A stretch of 64,000 nt of DNA from NCBI RefSeq assembly GCF_001571065.1, contig NZ_BCSW01000006.1, forward strand, positions 46,253 through 110,252. Direction: 5' to 3'. This document shows, piece by piece, positions 10,235 to 20,120 of the stretch. The DNA is from Dietzia cinnamea NBRC 102147. Its GTDB lineage: Bacteria > Actinomycetota > Actinomycetes > Mycobacteriales > Mycobacteriaceae. The notes under the pieces are model-generated. The model did no database searches, was not told where the DNA came from, and worked only from the letters and a program-made list of their open reading frames with translations. Both the position numbers and the translations under genes were made by a program. Position 1 is the first letter of the stretch. The number at the start of each line of letters is the position of its first letter.

Positions 10235-10546
10235 TCAGATGACGGCGTCGCGCTTGATGCGTCGCCGCTCGCGCTCGGACAGCCCGCCCCAGATGCCGAA
10301 CCGCTCGTCGTTGGCCAGCGCGTACTCGAGGCACTCCGCCTTGACCTCGCACCCGGTGCAGATCTTCTTGGCCTCGCGGGTCGAGCCGCCCTTCTCGGGG
10401 AAGAACGCCTCGGGATCGGTCTGCGCGCACAGAGCCCGGTCCTGCCAGCTCTCCTGCTCGTCCTCGACGAGCAGACCGGGGACACCGAGGTCGACCAGGG
10501 CCAGCTCGGGTCCCGCGACGGTGCGTGACTGTCGATCCACGGTCAT
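10235..10546 (-). CDS. whiB2: WhiB-family iron-sulfur regulator WhiB2 (WhmD)
   Basis: A small regulator tied to septation in mycobacteria. It holds a [4Fe-4S] cluster through four Cys: ALCAQTDP, then KICTGCEVKAEC. The G(I/V)WGG turn (ERFGIWGGLSERE) and the basic tail RRRIKRDAVI follow. The core is almost identical to mycobacterial WhmD over some 70 residues. The 103-aa form from ATG 10546 is chosen because residues upstream of it are unlike the family. GAAGGG directly abuts the ATG, closer than normal. It is convergent with the zincin-like gene and divergent from fbiA across a 341-bp gap. Confidence 0.95.
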   Translation of the reverse strand: MTVDRQSRTVAGPELALVDLGVPGLLVEDEQESWQDRALCAQTDPEAFFPEKGGSTREAKKICTGCEVKAECLEYALANDERFGIWGGLSERERRRIKRDAVI

Positions 10547-10707
10547 CCCTTCGTGTTGCGTTGTTCGTCTGCGAAAGATCCGCGATGGAGTGCCCGTCAC
10601 CGGCGCGATCGCGAGAGGCCTCGACCGTGAGGGCACCGTGGGCCCGGCGCCCGGCCGGTGTCCGTAATGTGGTTTACCGTCACCCACCAGGGAATGACAC
10701 ATCTGTG

Positions 10708-10736
10708 ATTACACACATGCAAGCCGCGTAGGTCAA
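10708..10736 (-). promoter_or_regulatory. Vegetative-type promoter for whiB2
   Basis: On the minus strand, TTGACC (10731-10736) and TGTAAT (10708-10713) are separated by exactly 17 bp. This is the best -35/-10 pair I found in the window. Confidence 0.55.
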
Positions 10737-10874
10737 GCGAAATCGACGGAACCTACCATTTTCCCCCTCCGGCTATGACCGGCGACACGCCGCCCCGGAT
10801 GTGGCGTGGGACACGTCGCCGCGCGGGCCTGCGCAGCCCACCGGGGTCGCGCCCCCGGCCCCCGGGCCCGTCAC

Positions 10875-10880
10875 TACTCT
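10875..10880 (+). promoter_or_regulatory. -10 hexamer for leaderless fbiA
   Basis: TACTCT ends 7 nt before GTG 10888, with no Shine-Dalgarno between. This supports the GTG start over upstream in-frame ATG codons. Confidence 0.5.
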
Positions 10881-10887
10881 CGTCCCC

Positions 10888-11949
10888 GTGAAGATCTGTG
10901 TTCTGGCCGGCGGCGTCGGTGGCGCCCGTTTCCTCCTCGGCGCCCGCCGACTGCTCGGGCTGGACTCCGGGTCCGCCCGCGCCGACTCCCCCCACCGCAT
11001 CGACGCGGTGGTCAACGTGGGCGACGACGCCTGGATGCACGGCGTCCGCATCTGTCCCGACCTCGACACGTGCATGTACACCCTCGGCGGGGGCATCGAT
11101 CCCGAGCGCGGCTGGGGCCACGCCGGCGAGACCTGGAACTGCCGCGACGAGCTCGCCGCGTACGGCGTCCAGCCCGACTGGTTCGGTCTCGGCGACAAGG
11201 ACCTCGCCACCCACCTCGTGCGTACCCAGATGCTGAACGCCGGCTACCGCCTCACCGACGTCACCGAGGCGCTCTGCACCCGCTGGTCCCCTGGCGTGCG
11301 CCTGCTGCCCGTGACCGACGACCGCTGCGAGACGCACGTCGTGGTGACCGACCCGCCGGCCGCGGACGGCGGGGCCGGGGCGGGTGAGGCGGGCGGGTCC
11401 GCGACCGGCTCGCGGGCGATCCACTTCCAGGAGTGGTGGGTCCGCCACAGGGCGCAGTTGACCGCCTCCGGCTTCGTCCAGATCGGCGCGGAGTCCGCCT
11501 CCCCGACACCCGAGGTGCTGGAGGCCGTCGAGACGGCCGACCTCGTCGTCGTCGCCCCCTCCAACCCCGTGGTCTCCGTCGGCGCGATCCTCGCGGTGCC
11601 CGGGATGCGCGCCGCGCTGCGCTCCACCCCGGCCCCCGTCGTGGGCGTCAGCCCGGTGATCGGCGGCGCGGTGCTGCGCGGCATGGCCGACGCGTGCCTC
11701 ACCGCGATCGGCGTCGAGACCTCCGCCACCGCGGTCGCGCGCCACTACGGCGCCCGCTCCGGCACCGGCCTGCTCGACGGCTGGCTCGTGGCCCCGGGCG
11801 ACGCGCCCGCCGACGGCTCCGGCGCGGTCGACGGCGTGGCCGTGCGCGAGGCGCCGCTGCTCATGACCGATCCCGACGCCACGGCGGACATGCTCGCCGC
11901 CGCGATCGAGCTGGCCGGGCTCGAGGTCCCCGCGCGGGGCGACCGATGA
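10888..11949 (+). CDS. fbiA: F420 biosynthesis: phospholactate/phosphoenolpyruvate transferase FbiA
   Basis: Transfers the activated phospho-C3 unit to Fo to form (dehydro-)F420-0. The N-terminus [20 protein letters not shown] is the family nucleotide-binding loop. Further blocks are [49 protein letters not shown] and [15 protein letters not shown]. Length is 353 aa against about 331 in M. tuberculosis; the extra residues are short G/A/D insertions. Its stop overlaps the fbiB ATG (ATGA), so the two are an operon. In this window the cofactor could serve the PPOX-type protein at 53647. Confidence 0.95.
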   Translation: MKICVLAGGVGGARFLLGARRLLGLDSGSARADSPHRIDAVVNVGDDAWMHGVRICPDLDTCMYTLGGGIDPERGWGHAGETWNCRDELAAYGVQPDWFGLGDKDLATHLVRTQMLNAGYRLTDVTEALCTRWSPGVRLLPVTDDRCETHVVVTDPPAADGGAGAGEAGGSATGSRAIHFQEWWVRHRAQLTASGFVQIGAESASPTPEVLEAVETADLVVVAPSNPVVSVGAILAVPGMRAALRSTPAPVVGVSPVIGGAVLRGMADACLTAIGVETSATAVARHYGARSGTGLLDGWLVAPGDAPADGSGAVDGVAVREAPLLMTDPDATADMLAAAIELAGLEVPARGDR

Positions 11950-13370
11950 CCGACGGCGCCGTCCCCGAGATCCGCCGCTGGAGCGTCGAGCACGCCGCGC
12001 CCTCCGACGTGACGATGTGGGCGCCGGACGGCCTGCCCGAGTTCCGTCCGGGCGACGACCTGGCGCGCATCCTCGCCGACGCGCTCACCGCCGACCCGCA
12101 CGGCCTGACCGACGGCGACGTGGTGGTGCTGACCTCCAAGGTGCTGTCCAAGACCGAGGGGCGGATCGTTCCCGCCCCCACCGACCCGGACGAGCGCGAC
12201 GCCCTGCGCCGGCGGCTCGTGGACGCCGAGTCGGTCCGCGTGGTCGCGCGCGTCAACCGCACTCTCATCACGGAGAACCGGCTGGGGATCGTCCAGGCCG
12301 CCGCCGGGGTCGACGGCTCCAACGTCGAGGCCCGCGAGCTCGCGCTGCTCCCCGAGGATCCTGACGCCTCCGCCGCCGCGCTCGCCCGCGAACTCCGACG
12401 CCTCACCGGCGCGCGCGTCGCCGTCGTCGTCACCGACACGATGGGGCGGGCCTGGCGCACCGGCCAGATCGACATGGCCATCGGCGCCGCCGGACTGCGG
12501 GTGTCGGTGGGGTACGACGGCGCCGTGGACCGCCAGGGCAACGAGCTGCTCGTCACCGACGTCGCGGTGGCCGACGAGATCGCCTCCGCCGCCGACCTCG
12601 TCAAGGGCAAGCTCGGGGCCCGGCCCGTCGCCGTGGTGCGCGGGGTGGGACACCTCCTGCTGGACGACGAGGGGGACGACGACGAGGTGGACGTCCCCCG
12701 GCGGGCCCGTGACCTGGTCCGGGGCGGGGAGTCCGATCTCTTCCGGTTGGGGACCGCCGAGGCCGTGGCGCAGGGGCGACGTGAGGCCGTTCCCGCCCGC
12801 CGCTCGGTCCGCCGGTTCTCCGACGAGCCCGTCGACGCCGAGGTGCTGGCAGACGCCGTGGCGGACGCGCTCACCGCGCCCGCACCGCACCACAGCACGC
12901 CGATCCGGTTCGTGCGGGTCTCGGGCCGGGCTCGGACGCGGCTGCTCGGCGCCCTGCGCGCGGACTGGGAGCGCGACCTGCGCGCCGACGGGCACACCGG
13001 CGAGGTGCTGGCCCGCCGACTCGGGCGGGGCGATCTGCTGCGCACCTGCCCGGAACTGATCCTGCCGTTCGTCGACGACGACGCCGGCGCGCACGACTAC
13101 CCGGACGCCCGGCGGGCCGCCTGCGAGGAGACCATGTTCACCGTGGCCGGCGGCGCGGCGGTGCAGTCGCTGCTCGTGGCGCTGGCCGCGCGTGGTCTGG
13201 GCTCGTGCTGGGTGGGCTCGACGATCTTCGCCGCCGACACCACGCGCCGCGAACTGGGCCTGCCGTCCACGTGGCGGCCGTTGGGCGCGGTCGCGGTGGG
13301 CTACCCGGCCGAGCCGGTTCCGCCGCGGGAGCCGCGCCCGGCCGGGGACGCCTACATGTCCGTGGAGTAG
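11946..13370 (+). CDS. fbiB: Bifunctional F420:gamma-L-glutamyl ligase FbiB
   Basis: A two-domain 474-aa protein. Residues about 30-250 are the CofE-like ligase that adds gamma-linked glutamates to F420-0 ([49 protein letters not shown]). Residues about 275-470 form a nitroreductase-fold FMN domain that reduces dehydro-F420-0 ([41 protein letters not shown]). The ligase-reductase fusion is the actinobacterial form. It overlaps fbiA by 4 bp, and its last 19 bp overlap the convergent guanylyltransferase gene. Confidence 0.95.
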   Translation: MTDGAVPEIRRWSVEHAAPSDVTMWAPDGLPEFRPGDDLARILADALTADPHGLTDGDVVVLTSKVLSKTEGRIVPAPTDPDERDALRRRLVDAESVRVVARVNRTLITENRLGIVQAAAGVDGSNVEARELALLPEDPDASAAALARELRRLTGARVAVVVTDTMGRAWRTGQIDMAIGAAGLRVSVGYDGAVDRQGNELLVTDVAVADEIASAADLVKGKLGARPVAVVRGVGHLLLDDEGDDDEVDVPRRARDLVRGGESDLFRLGTAEAVAQGRREAVPARRSVRRFSDEPVDAEVLADAVADALTAPAPHHSTPIRFVRVSGRARTRLLGALRADWERDLRADGHTGEVLARRLGRGDLLRTCPELILPFVDDDAGAHDYPDARRAACEETMFTVAGGAAVQSLLVALAARGLGSCWVGSTIFAADTTRRELGLPSTWRPLGAVAVGYPAEPVPPREPRPAGDAYMSVE

Positions 13371-14467
13371 CGGATCCCGCCGTCGGGGATCTCGACGCCC
13401 GGCCACACGCGGGCGCCGCGCAGGAGCTCGCAGCGCGCGCCGATCACGGCGCCGTCGCCGATCACGCCGTCACGGACGAGCGCCCGGTGGCCGATCCTCG
13501 CGCCGAAGCCGACGATCGACCGCTCGACCGTCGCGCCCGCCTCGATCCGGGCGCCGTCGAAGACGACGGCGCCGTCCAGCCTGGCGCCCGCGCCGATCTC
13601 CGCGCCCCGTCCCACGACCGTGCCGCCGACGAGCACGGCGCCCGCGCCGACCCCGGCGCCCTCGTGGACGAGGGCCTCCCCCGCGTGGCCGTCGAGCGCC
13701 GGCGAGGGGGCGATCCCGCGGACGAGGTCCGACGAGCCGCGCACGAAGTCCTCCGGGGTGCCCATGTCGCGCCAGTACGCCGAGTCGACGAACCCGTATA
13801 CCCGCCTGCCCTCGCCGAGCAGCTGCGGGAAGGTCTCCCGCTCGACCGAGACGGGCTGCCCCTCCGGGATCTGCTCGATGAGCTCGCGACGGAAGACGTA
13901 GCAGCCCGCGTTGATCTGGTCGGTCGGCGGATCCTGCGTCTTCTCCAGGAACTCCTGCACGCGGCCGTCGTCGTCGGTCGTGACGCACCCGAACGCGCGC
14001 GGGTCGGACACGCGCACCAGGTGCATGGTGAGGTCGGCGTCCTTGGCCCGGTGCAGGGCCAGGATCTCCCGCAGGTCAGTCCCGCCGAGCACGTCGCCGT
14101 TGAACACCATGACGGTCGACGCGGTGAGCTCGGGCAGCACGTTGCGGATTCCGCCACCCGTGCCCAGCGGCTCGGTCTCCACCACGTACGAGATGTCGAG
14201 GTCCAGATCCGAGCCATCGCCGAAGTGCTCCTCGAACACCTCGGCCTTGAACGACGTGCCCAGCACGACCCGCCGGATGCCGGCCGCGCGGATGCGCGAG
14301 AGCAGGTGCGTGAGGAACGGCAGCCCCGCGGTCGGGAGCATGGGCTTGGGCGCGGAGATCGTCAGGGGCCGCAGCCGCGTGCCCTTTCCGCCGACCAGCA
14401 CCACCGCCTCGGTGTCGGCGATCAGGTCGTCGCCGGTCGCGGCGCTCCCGGTGGTCGTCGAGGTCAC
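13352..14467 (-). CDS. manC: Mannose-1-phosphate guanylyltransferase (GDP-mannose pyrophosphorylase)
   Basis: Makes GDP-mannose from mannose-1-phosphate and GTP. The N-terminal nucleotidyltransferase signature [15 protein letters not shown] followed by KPMLP is clear, with [11 protein letters not shown] as the metal-site block. Residues from about 270 are a left-handed beta-helix of hexapeptide repeats ([20 protein letters not shown]). GTG 14467 has AGGAG seven bases upstream. The M. tuberculosis equivalent is Rv3264c, called manB or manC by different authors. It sits between fbiB and wbbL, as there. Confidence 0.9.
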   Translation of the reverse strand: MTSTTTGSAATGDDLIADTEAVVLVGGKGTRLRPLTISAPKPMLPTAGLPFLTHLLSRIRAAGIRRVVLGTSFKAEVFEEHFGDGSDLDLDISYVVETEPLGTGGGIRNVLPELTASTVMVFNGDVLGGTDLREILALHRAKDADLTMHLVRVSDPRAFGCVTTDDDGRVQEFLEKTQDPPTDQINAGCYVFRRELIEQIPEGQPVSVERETFPQLLGEGRRVYGFVDSAYWRDMGTPEDFVRGSSDLVRGIAPSPALDGHAGEALVHEGAGVGAGAVLVGGTVVGRGAEIGAGARLDGAVVFDGARIEAGATVERSIVGFGARIGHRALVRDGVIGDGAVIGARCELLRGARVWPGVEIPDGGIRYSTDM

Positions 14468-14566
14468 GATGAAGCTCCTGGGGTCGTCGGGCCCCGCGGT
14501 CGCGCTCGCGAGCCGCCGGGGCGGTGGGTGGATGTCGGTCGTGGGTCGGACCGGGCCCCCGCGGGC

Positions 14567-15466
14567 TCAGCCGTGGCGGCCGCGGGGTGGGCGCGTGGCA
14601 CGCCGCGCGGACCGGATCGCGAGACGGCACCGCAGTTCCAGGCCCGCTCTGAGCGCCCAGCGTATCGGGGCCTGCCAGGTCCGTGGGTGCCTGTCCGCCT
14701 GGAACAGATAGGCGCTGCGGTGGTGGGCCCGGAGGGTGAACTCGGGCACCGCCTTCGCCGCGTGGCCCCGGTCGTGGTGGATGACGGCGTCCGGGACGTA
14801 GACGTTCTGCCACCCGGCGCGCCCGAGTCGGTCGCCCAGGTCCACGTCCTCCAGGTACATGAAGTAGCGCTCGTCGAACCCGCCGAGCGCGTCGAAGGCC
14901 TCACGGCGCAGCAGCAGGCACGAACCGGACAGCCAGCCCGCGGTCCGCTCGGTCTCCATGTCCGCGCCGTCGAGGTAGTGGGCGGTCCACGGGTTCCCCC
15001 GCCACACCTGCCCGAGCAGGGCGTGACCGATACCGGCCCCGAGCCGCGGCACCGAGCGGGCCGACGGGTACACCGACCCGTCCGTCTCGGAGATGCGCGG
15101 GCCGAACGCGGCCGCGCGCGGCCACCGCCGCGCCGCCTCGAGGAGGGCATCCACCGAGCCGGGTTCGAACGTCACGTCCGGGTTGACCACCAGGACGAAC
15201 TCCTGGTCGAACTCGTCCGGACGCGCGGCGATCTCGGCCACGGCCCGGTTGATCGCGGTGCCGTAGCCGAGGTTGCCGCCGGTCGGGAAGAACTCGGCGA
15301 AGTCGTACCGGGCGGCGACGGCCTCGGGCGCCCCGTCTGTCGACCCGTTGTCCGCCATCACCAGCGCCACCGGCCGGGACGTGGCCGCCGGGAGCGTCTC
15401 GACGAAGCTGTGGAGGTGGTCGCCCGGCGAGTACGTCACCGTCACGACGGGTAGTCGGGTCGTCAC
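14567..15466 (-). CDS. wbbL: Rhamnosyltransferase WbbL (arabinogalactan linker)
   Basis: A GT2 glycosyltransferase that adds L-rhamnose to decaprenyl-diphospho-GlcNAc, building the linker between peptidoglycan and arabinogalactan; active at the inner membrane face. Family blocks are VVTVTYSPGDHL, MADNGSTDGAPEA, TGGNLGYGTAINRAV, VVNPDVTFEPGSVDALL, GWLSGSCLLLRREAFD and GGFDERYFMYLEDVDLGDR, nearly the same as Rv3265c. GTG 15466 is chosen because TAGGGT lies 7 nt upstream, giving 299 aa. The rmlD gene found next to wbbL in M. tuberculosis is not here. Confidence 0.94.
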   Translation of the reverse strand: MTTRLPVVTVTYSPGDHLHSFVETLPAATSRPVALVMADNGSTDGAPEAVAARYDFAEFFPTGGNLGYGTAINRAVAEIAARPDEFDQEFVLVVNPDVTFEPGSVDALLEAARRWPRAAAFGPRISETDGSVYPSARSVPRLGAGIGHALLGQVWRGNPWTAHYLDGADMETERTAGWLSGSCLLLRREAFDALGGFDERYFMYLEDVDLGDRLGRAGWQNVYVPDAVIHHDRGHAAKAVPEFTLRAHHRSAYLFQADRHPRTWQAPIRWALRAGLELRCRLAIRSARRATRPPRGRHG

Positions 15467-15473
15467 GCGCAAC

Positions 15474-15479
15474 ACCCTA
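15474..15479 (-). promoter_or_regulatory. -10 hexamer for leaderless wbbL
   Basis: TAGGGT on the minus strand ends 7 nt before GTG 15466. The same bases could be read as a weak Shine-Dalgarno, so the two explanations compete. Confidence 0.4.
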
Positions 15480-15579
15480 CGACGCGGCCCGTCGATTCCG
15501 ACGCCCGGCGCGCGGCGCGGTACCGTGGGATGATCGTCGGCGGCCTCGAGCGGCCCCTAATCGAGGACAAGGACGGTGG

Positions 15580-17151
15580 ATGAGCGCCGAGCTGCCAGTG
15601 ACTCCCCGTCGCGCCCACAGCCGGGCGCGGGGTAGGCGGCACGCCACCCCGGCCCACCCGATGGCCTCGCGTATAGGCCGCGTCCTCGCCGCTCTCGTCT
15701 CCGCGGTCTGCCTTCTGGTCACCGGCGTCGGCTGGACGCTCGTCAGCGGGCTCAGCTCGGACCTGTCCTCCGCCGGCGGCCTGGACGTGGGCGACGGCGG
15801 CCTCGACGGCGCGGTGGACATCCTTCTGGTCGGCACCGACAACCGGACCGACGCCCAGGGCAACCCCCTCAGCCAGGAGGAGCTCGCCACCATCCGCACC
15901 GGTGAGGAGGACGGCGAGAACACCGACACGATCCTGCTCATCCGCATCCCGGAGGACGGCAGCTCCGCCACCGCGATCTCCATCCCGCGTGACGTGTACG
16001 TGGAGACCAGCACCGTCGGCGGCAGCAAGATCAACGGTGTGTACGCGGCCAACAAGGAGGCCCACCTCGAGCGGGTCGTGGCCTCGGACCCCGAGGGCGT
16101 CATCACCGAGGAGGACCAGCGCGCGGCCGTCAACGCTGGCCGGAACGGGCTCATCGGCGCCGTCGCGGACCTCACCGGCGTCCAGGCCGACCACTACGCG
16201 GAGATCGGGCTGCTGGGTTTCGTACTGCTCACCGACGCGGTCGGCGGTGTCCCCGTCTGCCTCAACGAGCCCGTCGACGAGCCGCTATCGGGCGCGAACT
16301 TCGACGCGGGTGTCCAGACGGTCTCCGGCTCGGACGCCCTGAGCTTCGTCCGCCAGCGCCACGACCTGCCCGCCGGCGACCTCGACCGCATCGTCCGCCA
16401 GCAGGTGTTCATGTCCCAGCTGGTCAAGAAGATCCTCTCGGCCGGCACCCTCACCGATCCGGGCAAGCTCGGTGCGCTGGTCGACGCCGCCAAACGCTCG
16501 TTCGTGATCGACGAGAACTGGGACTTCGTGGACTTCGCCATGAAGCTCAAGGACATCAGCGGCGGCAGCGTCCGCTTCGAGACCATCCCGGTCACCAGCA
16601 TCGACTCGTACACCGAGTGGGGCGAGTCCATCGTCACCGCCGACCCCGTCCAGGTGTCGGAGTTCGTCGCGGGCTTCGCCAGCACCGAGGATGACGCGGA
16701 CGCCGCCGAGGGCGGCGACGGCGAGCCCGCCCCCGGCGAGCCCGGCGTCGACCCCTCGACGGTCGCCGTGTCGGTGGTCAACACCACCGCGATCGACGGG
16801 CTGGCCGCCCGCGTCTCCGGTGCGCTCACCGAGCTGGGCTACACCACCGGTGATCTGCTCACCGACCCGGCCGCCGCCTACACCTCTCACGTGGCGGCGG
16901 GCTCTGCCGACGACGCCGCCGCGTTCGCCGTCTCCGACGCGCTCGGTGGCCTGCCGGTCCAGGTCGACCCCGCGGTCCCGCCCGGCACCGTGCGTGTGGT
17001 CCTCGCGGACGACTACAGCGGCCCCACCGGTGAGGCCGCCACGACCGAGTCCTACTCCCCCGCCACCACCACGTACGCGCCGCTCCCGCCGTCGATCGCG
17101 CAGCGTCCGACCTTCGACGCCGGCGGCTCCGACGTACCCTGCGTGAACTGA
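15580..17151 (+). CDS. LytR-CpsA-Psr (LCP) family cell-wall ligase
   Basis: A 523-aa membrane-anchored protein expected to attach arabinogalactan to peptidoglycan outside the membrane. A basic N-tail is followed by TM at about 33-55. The LCP domain then has VDILLVGTDNRTDAQG, NTDTILLIRIPEDG, AISIPRDVYVETS, GGSKINGVYA and FVRQRHDLPAGDLDRIVRQQ, with the Arg and Asp residues that bind the polyprenyl-diphosphate donor. A C-terminal LytR_C domain (VAVSVVNTTAIDGLAARV) follows a Pro/Glu linker. AAGGA lies six bases before the ATG. It is the Rv3267 homologue, next to wbbL, and acts in the same wall polymer. Confidence 0.92.
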   Translation: MSAELPVTPRRAHSRARGRRHATPAHPMASRIGRVLAALVSAVCLLVTGVGWTLVSGLSSDLSSAGGLDVGDGGLDGAVDILLVGTDNRTDAQGNPLSQEELATIRTGEEDGENTDTILLIRIPEDGSSATAISIPRDVYVETSTVGGSKINGVYAANKEAHLERVVASDPEGVITEEDQRAAVNAGRNGLIGAVADLTGVQADHYAEIGLLGFVLLTDAVGGVPVCLNEPVDEPLSGANFDAGVQTVSGSDALSFVRQRHDLPAGDLDRIVRQQVFMSQLVKKILSAGTLTDPGKLGALVDAAKRSFVIDENWDFVDFAMKLKDISGGSVRFETIPVTSIDSYTEWGESIVTADPVQVSEFVAGFASTEDDADAAEGGDGEPAPGEPGVDPSTVAVSVVNTTAIDGLAARVSGALTELGYTTGDLLTDPAAAYTSHVAAGSADDAAAFAVSDALGGLPVQVDPAVPPGTVRVVLADDYSGPTGEAATTESYSPATTTYAPLPPSIAQRPTFDAGGSDVPCVN

Positions 17152-17218
17152 CCCCGGAGGCGGACGCGCCGCCCGCCGCACCGGGGGAACCACCCCACGA
17201 CGCCAGGAGGCCACCCGA

Positions 17219-17905
17219 GTGAACACCGCCGCAGACACCGTGCTCCAGCCGCTGCTCGCGCTCGACCCCGGGGCGCCGATGGTCACCCACTACGACCAGG
17301 CCGCCCCGTCCCGCGTCGAGCTGTCGGTCACCTCGACCGCCAACTGGGCGGCGAAGATCGCGGGCCTGCTCCGCGACGAACTCGGGGTGACGCCCGGTGA
17401 CGTGATCGTGTGCGACCTGCCCGCCCACTGGCTCACCGCCGGTGTCCTGCTGGGCACCTGGTGGGCGGGCGCCGAGGTCCGCACAGGGTCCGCGGACGAC
17501 GCCGTCGTCGTCGTCACCGTCCCCGACCGCCTCGACCGCCACCCCACCGACGTCGAGACCCTCCTCATGACCACCGACCCGATGGGCCGCCCCCTGGCCG
17601 CCGCGGGCGTCGAGGTGCCGCCGGGCGTCACCGACCTCGCCGAGGCGTGCCGCATCCACCCCGACGCGTTCGTCCCCTCCGGCGGCGGTGACCTCGCCCT
17701 CGACGGCCTGCCGCTCGACCAACTGGCCGACCGCGCCCTCTCCGGTCGCGCGCTGGTCGCCGGCCGCGAACGCGACGACGTCGTGGCCACCCTCGCGCGG
17801 GTGTTCGCCTCCGGCGGCACGGCCGTGCTCGTCACGGGCGCCGACGCCGACGACCCCGCCGTGGCGGGGATCGCGGACACCGAGCGCACCACGCTCACCG
17901 CCTAG
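17219..17905 (+). CDS. TIGR03089 family protein (Rv3268 homologue)
   Basis: A 228-aa protein conserved next to the LCP gene. It resembles the N-terminal piece of AMP-binding acyl-activating enzymes (an adenylation-like fold of about 220 residues) but lacks the usual P-loop and AMP-binding motifs, and its function is unknown. AGGAGG precedes GTG 17219 at good distance. Spacing of 67 bp from the LCP gene suggests cotranscription. A long hairpin follows 110 bp after its stop. Confidence 0.8.
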   Translation: MNTAADTVLQPLLALDPGAPMVTHYDQAAPSRVELSVTSTANWAAKIAGLLRDELGVTPGDVIVCDLPAHWLTAGVLLGTWWAGAEVRTGSADDAVVVVTVPDRLDRHPTDVETLLMTTDPMGRPLAAAGVEVPPGVTDLAEACRIHPDAFVPSGGGDLALDGLPLDQLADRALSGRALVAGRERDDVVATLARVFASGGTAVLVTGADADDPAVAGIADTERTTLTA

Positions 17906-18016
17906 AGCACCGGACACCGAGCGCCGGCGGAGCGTTCCGGCGCCGGCGGGGCGGGGCGTTCTCCTCCCGCCCCGACTCCACCCGCCGCCTACCAGGCGCG
18001 ATCCGGGCCGCAACGC

Positions 18017-18084
18017 GATCTGCCCCTCCGATTGCGATCCGCCCCCGGGGTTCCGGGGGTCGATCGCGATCGGAGGGGCAGATC
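18017..18084. terminator. Long bidirectional hairpin between convergent genes
   Basis: Arms 18017-18039 and 18062-18084 are 23-bp inverted repeats with one mismatch. The inner segment folds further (CCCCCGG 18042-18048 with CCGGGGG 18053-18059, loop GGTT), giving an almost continuous stem of about 30 bp. There is no T-tract on either side. It lies between the TIGR03089 gene (+) and the fadE25-like gene (-), where a shared terminator is expected. Confidence 0.7.
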
Positions 18085-18106
18085 GAGGCGGGGTTCAGCC
18101 GACCGG

Positions 18107-19276
18107 TCAGGCCAGGAGCTGGCGGGCCATGACCATGCGGTTGATCTGGTTGGTGCCCTCGTAGATCTGGGTGATCTTGGCGTCGCGCATCATCCGCTCG
18201 ACGGGGAAGTCACGCGTGTAGCCGGCGCCGCCGAACAGCTGCACCGCGTTGGTGGTGACCTCCATCGCCACGTCCGAGGCGAAGGTCTTGGAGGCGGCGG
18301 CCATGAAGCCGAGCTTCTCGCCACCGGGGGCGGAGCCGCGCTCGGCGTTGGCGGCGGCGGTGTAGACCATCAGACGCGCGGCCTGCACCTTCATGGCCAT
18401 GTCGGCCAGCATGAACTGCGTGTTCTGGAAATCCGAGATCGCCTTGCCGAACTGGCGGCGCTCCTTGGTGTAGGCGATCGCCGCGTCGAGCGCGCCCTGC
18501 GCGATGCCCACGGCCTGCGCACCGATCGTCGGACGGGTGTGGTCCAGCGTCTGCAGCGCGGTCTTGAACCCGGTGCCCGGCTCGCCGATGATCCGGTCGC
18601 CCGGGATGCGGACGTTCTCGAAGTACAGCTCCGCGGTGGGCGAGCCCTTGATCCCGAGCTTCTTCTCGGTCTTGGACACGCCGAAACCCTCGTCGTCGGC
18701 GTGGACCATGAACGCGGAGATCCCGCCGGCACCCTTATCTGGGTCGGTCACGGCCATGACCGTGTACCAGGTGGACTTGCCGCCGTTGGTGATCCACGCC
18801 TTGGAGCCGTTGAGGATCCAGTCGTCACCGTCGGCCTTGGCGCGCGTGCGCATCGACGCGGCGTCCGAGCCGGCCTCGCGCTCGGACAGGGCGTAGGAGG
18901 CCATCTTCCCCGCGGCGATCTCGGGCAGCACCTTCTGCTTGAGCTCCTCGCCACCGGCCAGGATCAGGCCCATGGTGCCGAGCTTGTTGACCGCCGGGAT
19001 CAGCGAGGACGAGGCGTCGACGCGGGCGACCTCCTCGATCACGATGCAGGCCGCGACCGAATCCGCGCCCTGACCCTCGTACTCCTCGGGGATGTGGACC
19101 GCGTTGAAGCCCGACGCGTTGAGCGCGTCGAGGGCCTCCTGCGGGAACCGCTCGTTCTCGTCGACATCCGCGGCGTGGGGCTCGATCTCCTTCTCCGACA
19201 GCGCGCGGATCGCGGCGCGGAGCTCCTCGTGCTCCTCCGCCGGACGGTACAGATCGAAGTCAGGGTTACCGGACAT
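18107..19276 (-). CDS. fadE25: Acyl-CoA dehydrogenase (FadE25-like)
   Basis: A flavoprotein of beta-oxidation, 389 aa, the same length as M. tuberculosis FadE25. Visible: YALSEREAGSDAASM (FAD/substrate region), WITNGGKSTWYTVMA, the helical C-domain with ERRQFGKAISDFQ and the signature QLFGGAGYTRDFPVER, then IYEGTNQINRMVMARQL containing the catalytic Glu. GGAGG lies 7 nt before ATG 19276. It is monocistronic, convergent with the TIGR03089 gene. The exact chain-length or branched-chain substrate cannot be read from sequence. Confidence 0.92.
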   Translation of the reverse strand: MSGNPDFDLYRPAEEHEELRAAIRALSEKEIEPHAADVDENERFPQEALDALNASGFNAVHIPEEYEGQGADSVAACIVIEEVARVDASSSLIPAVNKLGTMGLILAGGEELKQKVLPEIAAGKMASYALSEREAGSDAASMRTRAKADGDDWILNGSKAWITNGGKSTWYTVMAVTDPDKGAGGISAFMVHADDEGFGVSKTEKKLGIKGSPTAELYFENVRIPGDRIIGEPGTGFKTALQTLDHTRPTIGAQAVGIAQGALDAAIAYTKERRQFGKAISDFQNTQFMLADMAMKVQAARLMVYTAAANAERGSAPGGEKLGFMAAASKTFASDVAMEVTTNAVQLFGGAGYTRDFPVERMMRDAKITQIYEGTNQINRMVMARQLLA

Positions 19277-19491
19277 GTGCGGGCCTCCAAAGGGGAATCG
19301 TCAGTGCTGGTCACGCGGCGGGCGCCGGTGTCCGGACATCGGTGTGGGCCGGTCGCGCGACGGCGGCGGCTCGCGAGTGGATCCGGGGTGCACCCGGCCA
19401 CTCAGGTTACCAGCGACTAACTGGATTCCTCCCCCATCGGCGACCCCACTTTCCGCATCGCGGAACGCACCTGCGGGATGCCTCCCGCCCG

Positions 19492-20004
19492 TCAGCCGAG
19501 CAGACGCTGCCGGAGCGCGTCGTCCTTGCGCTCGACCATCGCCTCGAGCTCCGCCTGGAAACCCTCCATCCGCTCACGCAGGGCGGGGTCGGAGGCGGCG
19601 AGGATCCGGACCGCCAGCAACCCGGCGTTCCGGGCTCCCCCGATCGACACGGTCGCCACCGGGACCCCCGCCGGCATCTGCACGATCGACAGCAACGAGT
19701 CCATCCCGTCGAGATGCTTGAGCGGAACCGGCACTCCGATCACGGGCAGCGCGGTGGCGGAGGCGACCATCCCCGGCAGGTGCGCGGCGCCGCCCGCGCC
19801 GGCGATCACGACGCGGATGCCGCGACCGGCGGCCGACCGGGCGTAGTCGAGCATCTTCTGCGGGGTGCGGTGCGCGGAGACGACGCCCACCTCGAACGGG
19901 ATCCCGAACTCGGCGAGCGCCTCGGCCGCCGCCTCCATGGTGGGCCAGTCGGAGTCACTGCCCATGATGAGGCCGACCTGCGGCCCGTCCTGTCGCGCGG
20001 TCAT
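19492..20004 (-). CDS. purE: N5-carboxyaminoimidazole ribonucleotide mutase
   Basis: Moves the carboxyl group of N5-CAIR to give CAIR in purine synthesis. Class I PurE motifs are present: [24 protein letters not shown] and [15 protein letters not shown], containing the catalytic His. Length is 170 aa, normal for the family. AAAGG is 9 nt before the ATG. It follows purK in the same direction with a 116-bp gap, the pair acting in consecutive steps. The 215 bp between this gene and fadE25 hold nothing I recognise beyond a low-GC stretch near 19420. Confidence 0.95.
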   Translation of the reverse strand: MTARQDGPQVGLIMGSDSDWPTMEAAAEALAEFGIPFEVGVVSAHRTPQKMLDYARSAAGRGIRVVIAGAGGAAHLPGMVASATALPVIGVPVPLKHLDGMDSLLSIVQMPAGVPVATVSIGGARNAGLLAVRILAASDPALRERMEGFQAELEAMVERKDDALRQRLLG

Positions 20005-20120
20005 CTCGTCGCCTTTCGTGGAGGTGTGTCAGCGGGGGCGGCCGGGGCGCCGCCGCCCGGGGGGTTGTCCGATGGACGCGGTGTCCGCACAGCATCGGCC
20101 GCGCGGACGCGGCGGTGAGC

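Larger units (their letters stand above)
10547..10887. other. 341-bp whiB2/fbiA divergent intergenic region
   Basis: No coding region is supported here. It holds a well-formed minus-strand promoter (-35 TTGACC 10731-10736, 17-bp spacer, -10 TGTAAT 10708-10713), which implies an untranslated leader of about 155 nt for whiB2. Inside this leader an imperfect inverted repeat, CCGTAA/TTACCG, spans 10662-10679. The fbiA -10 lies at the right edge. The A+T-rich stretch 10660-10765 stands out from the rest of the window. Confidence 0.6.
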
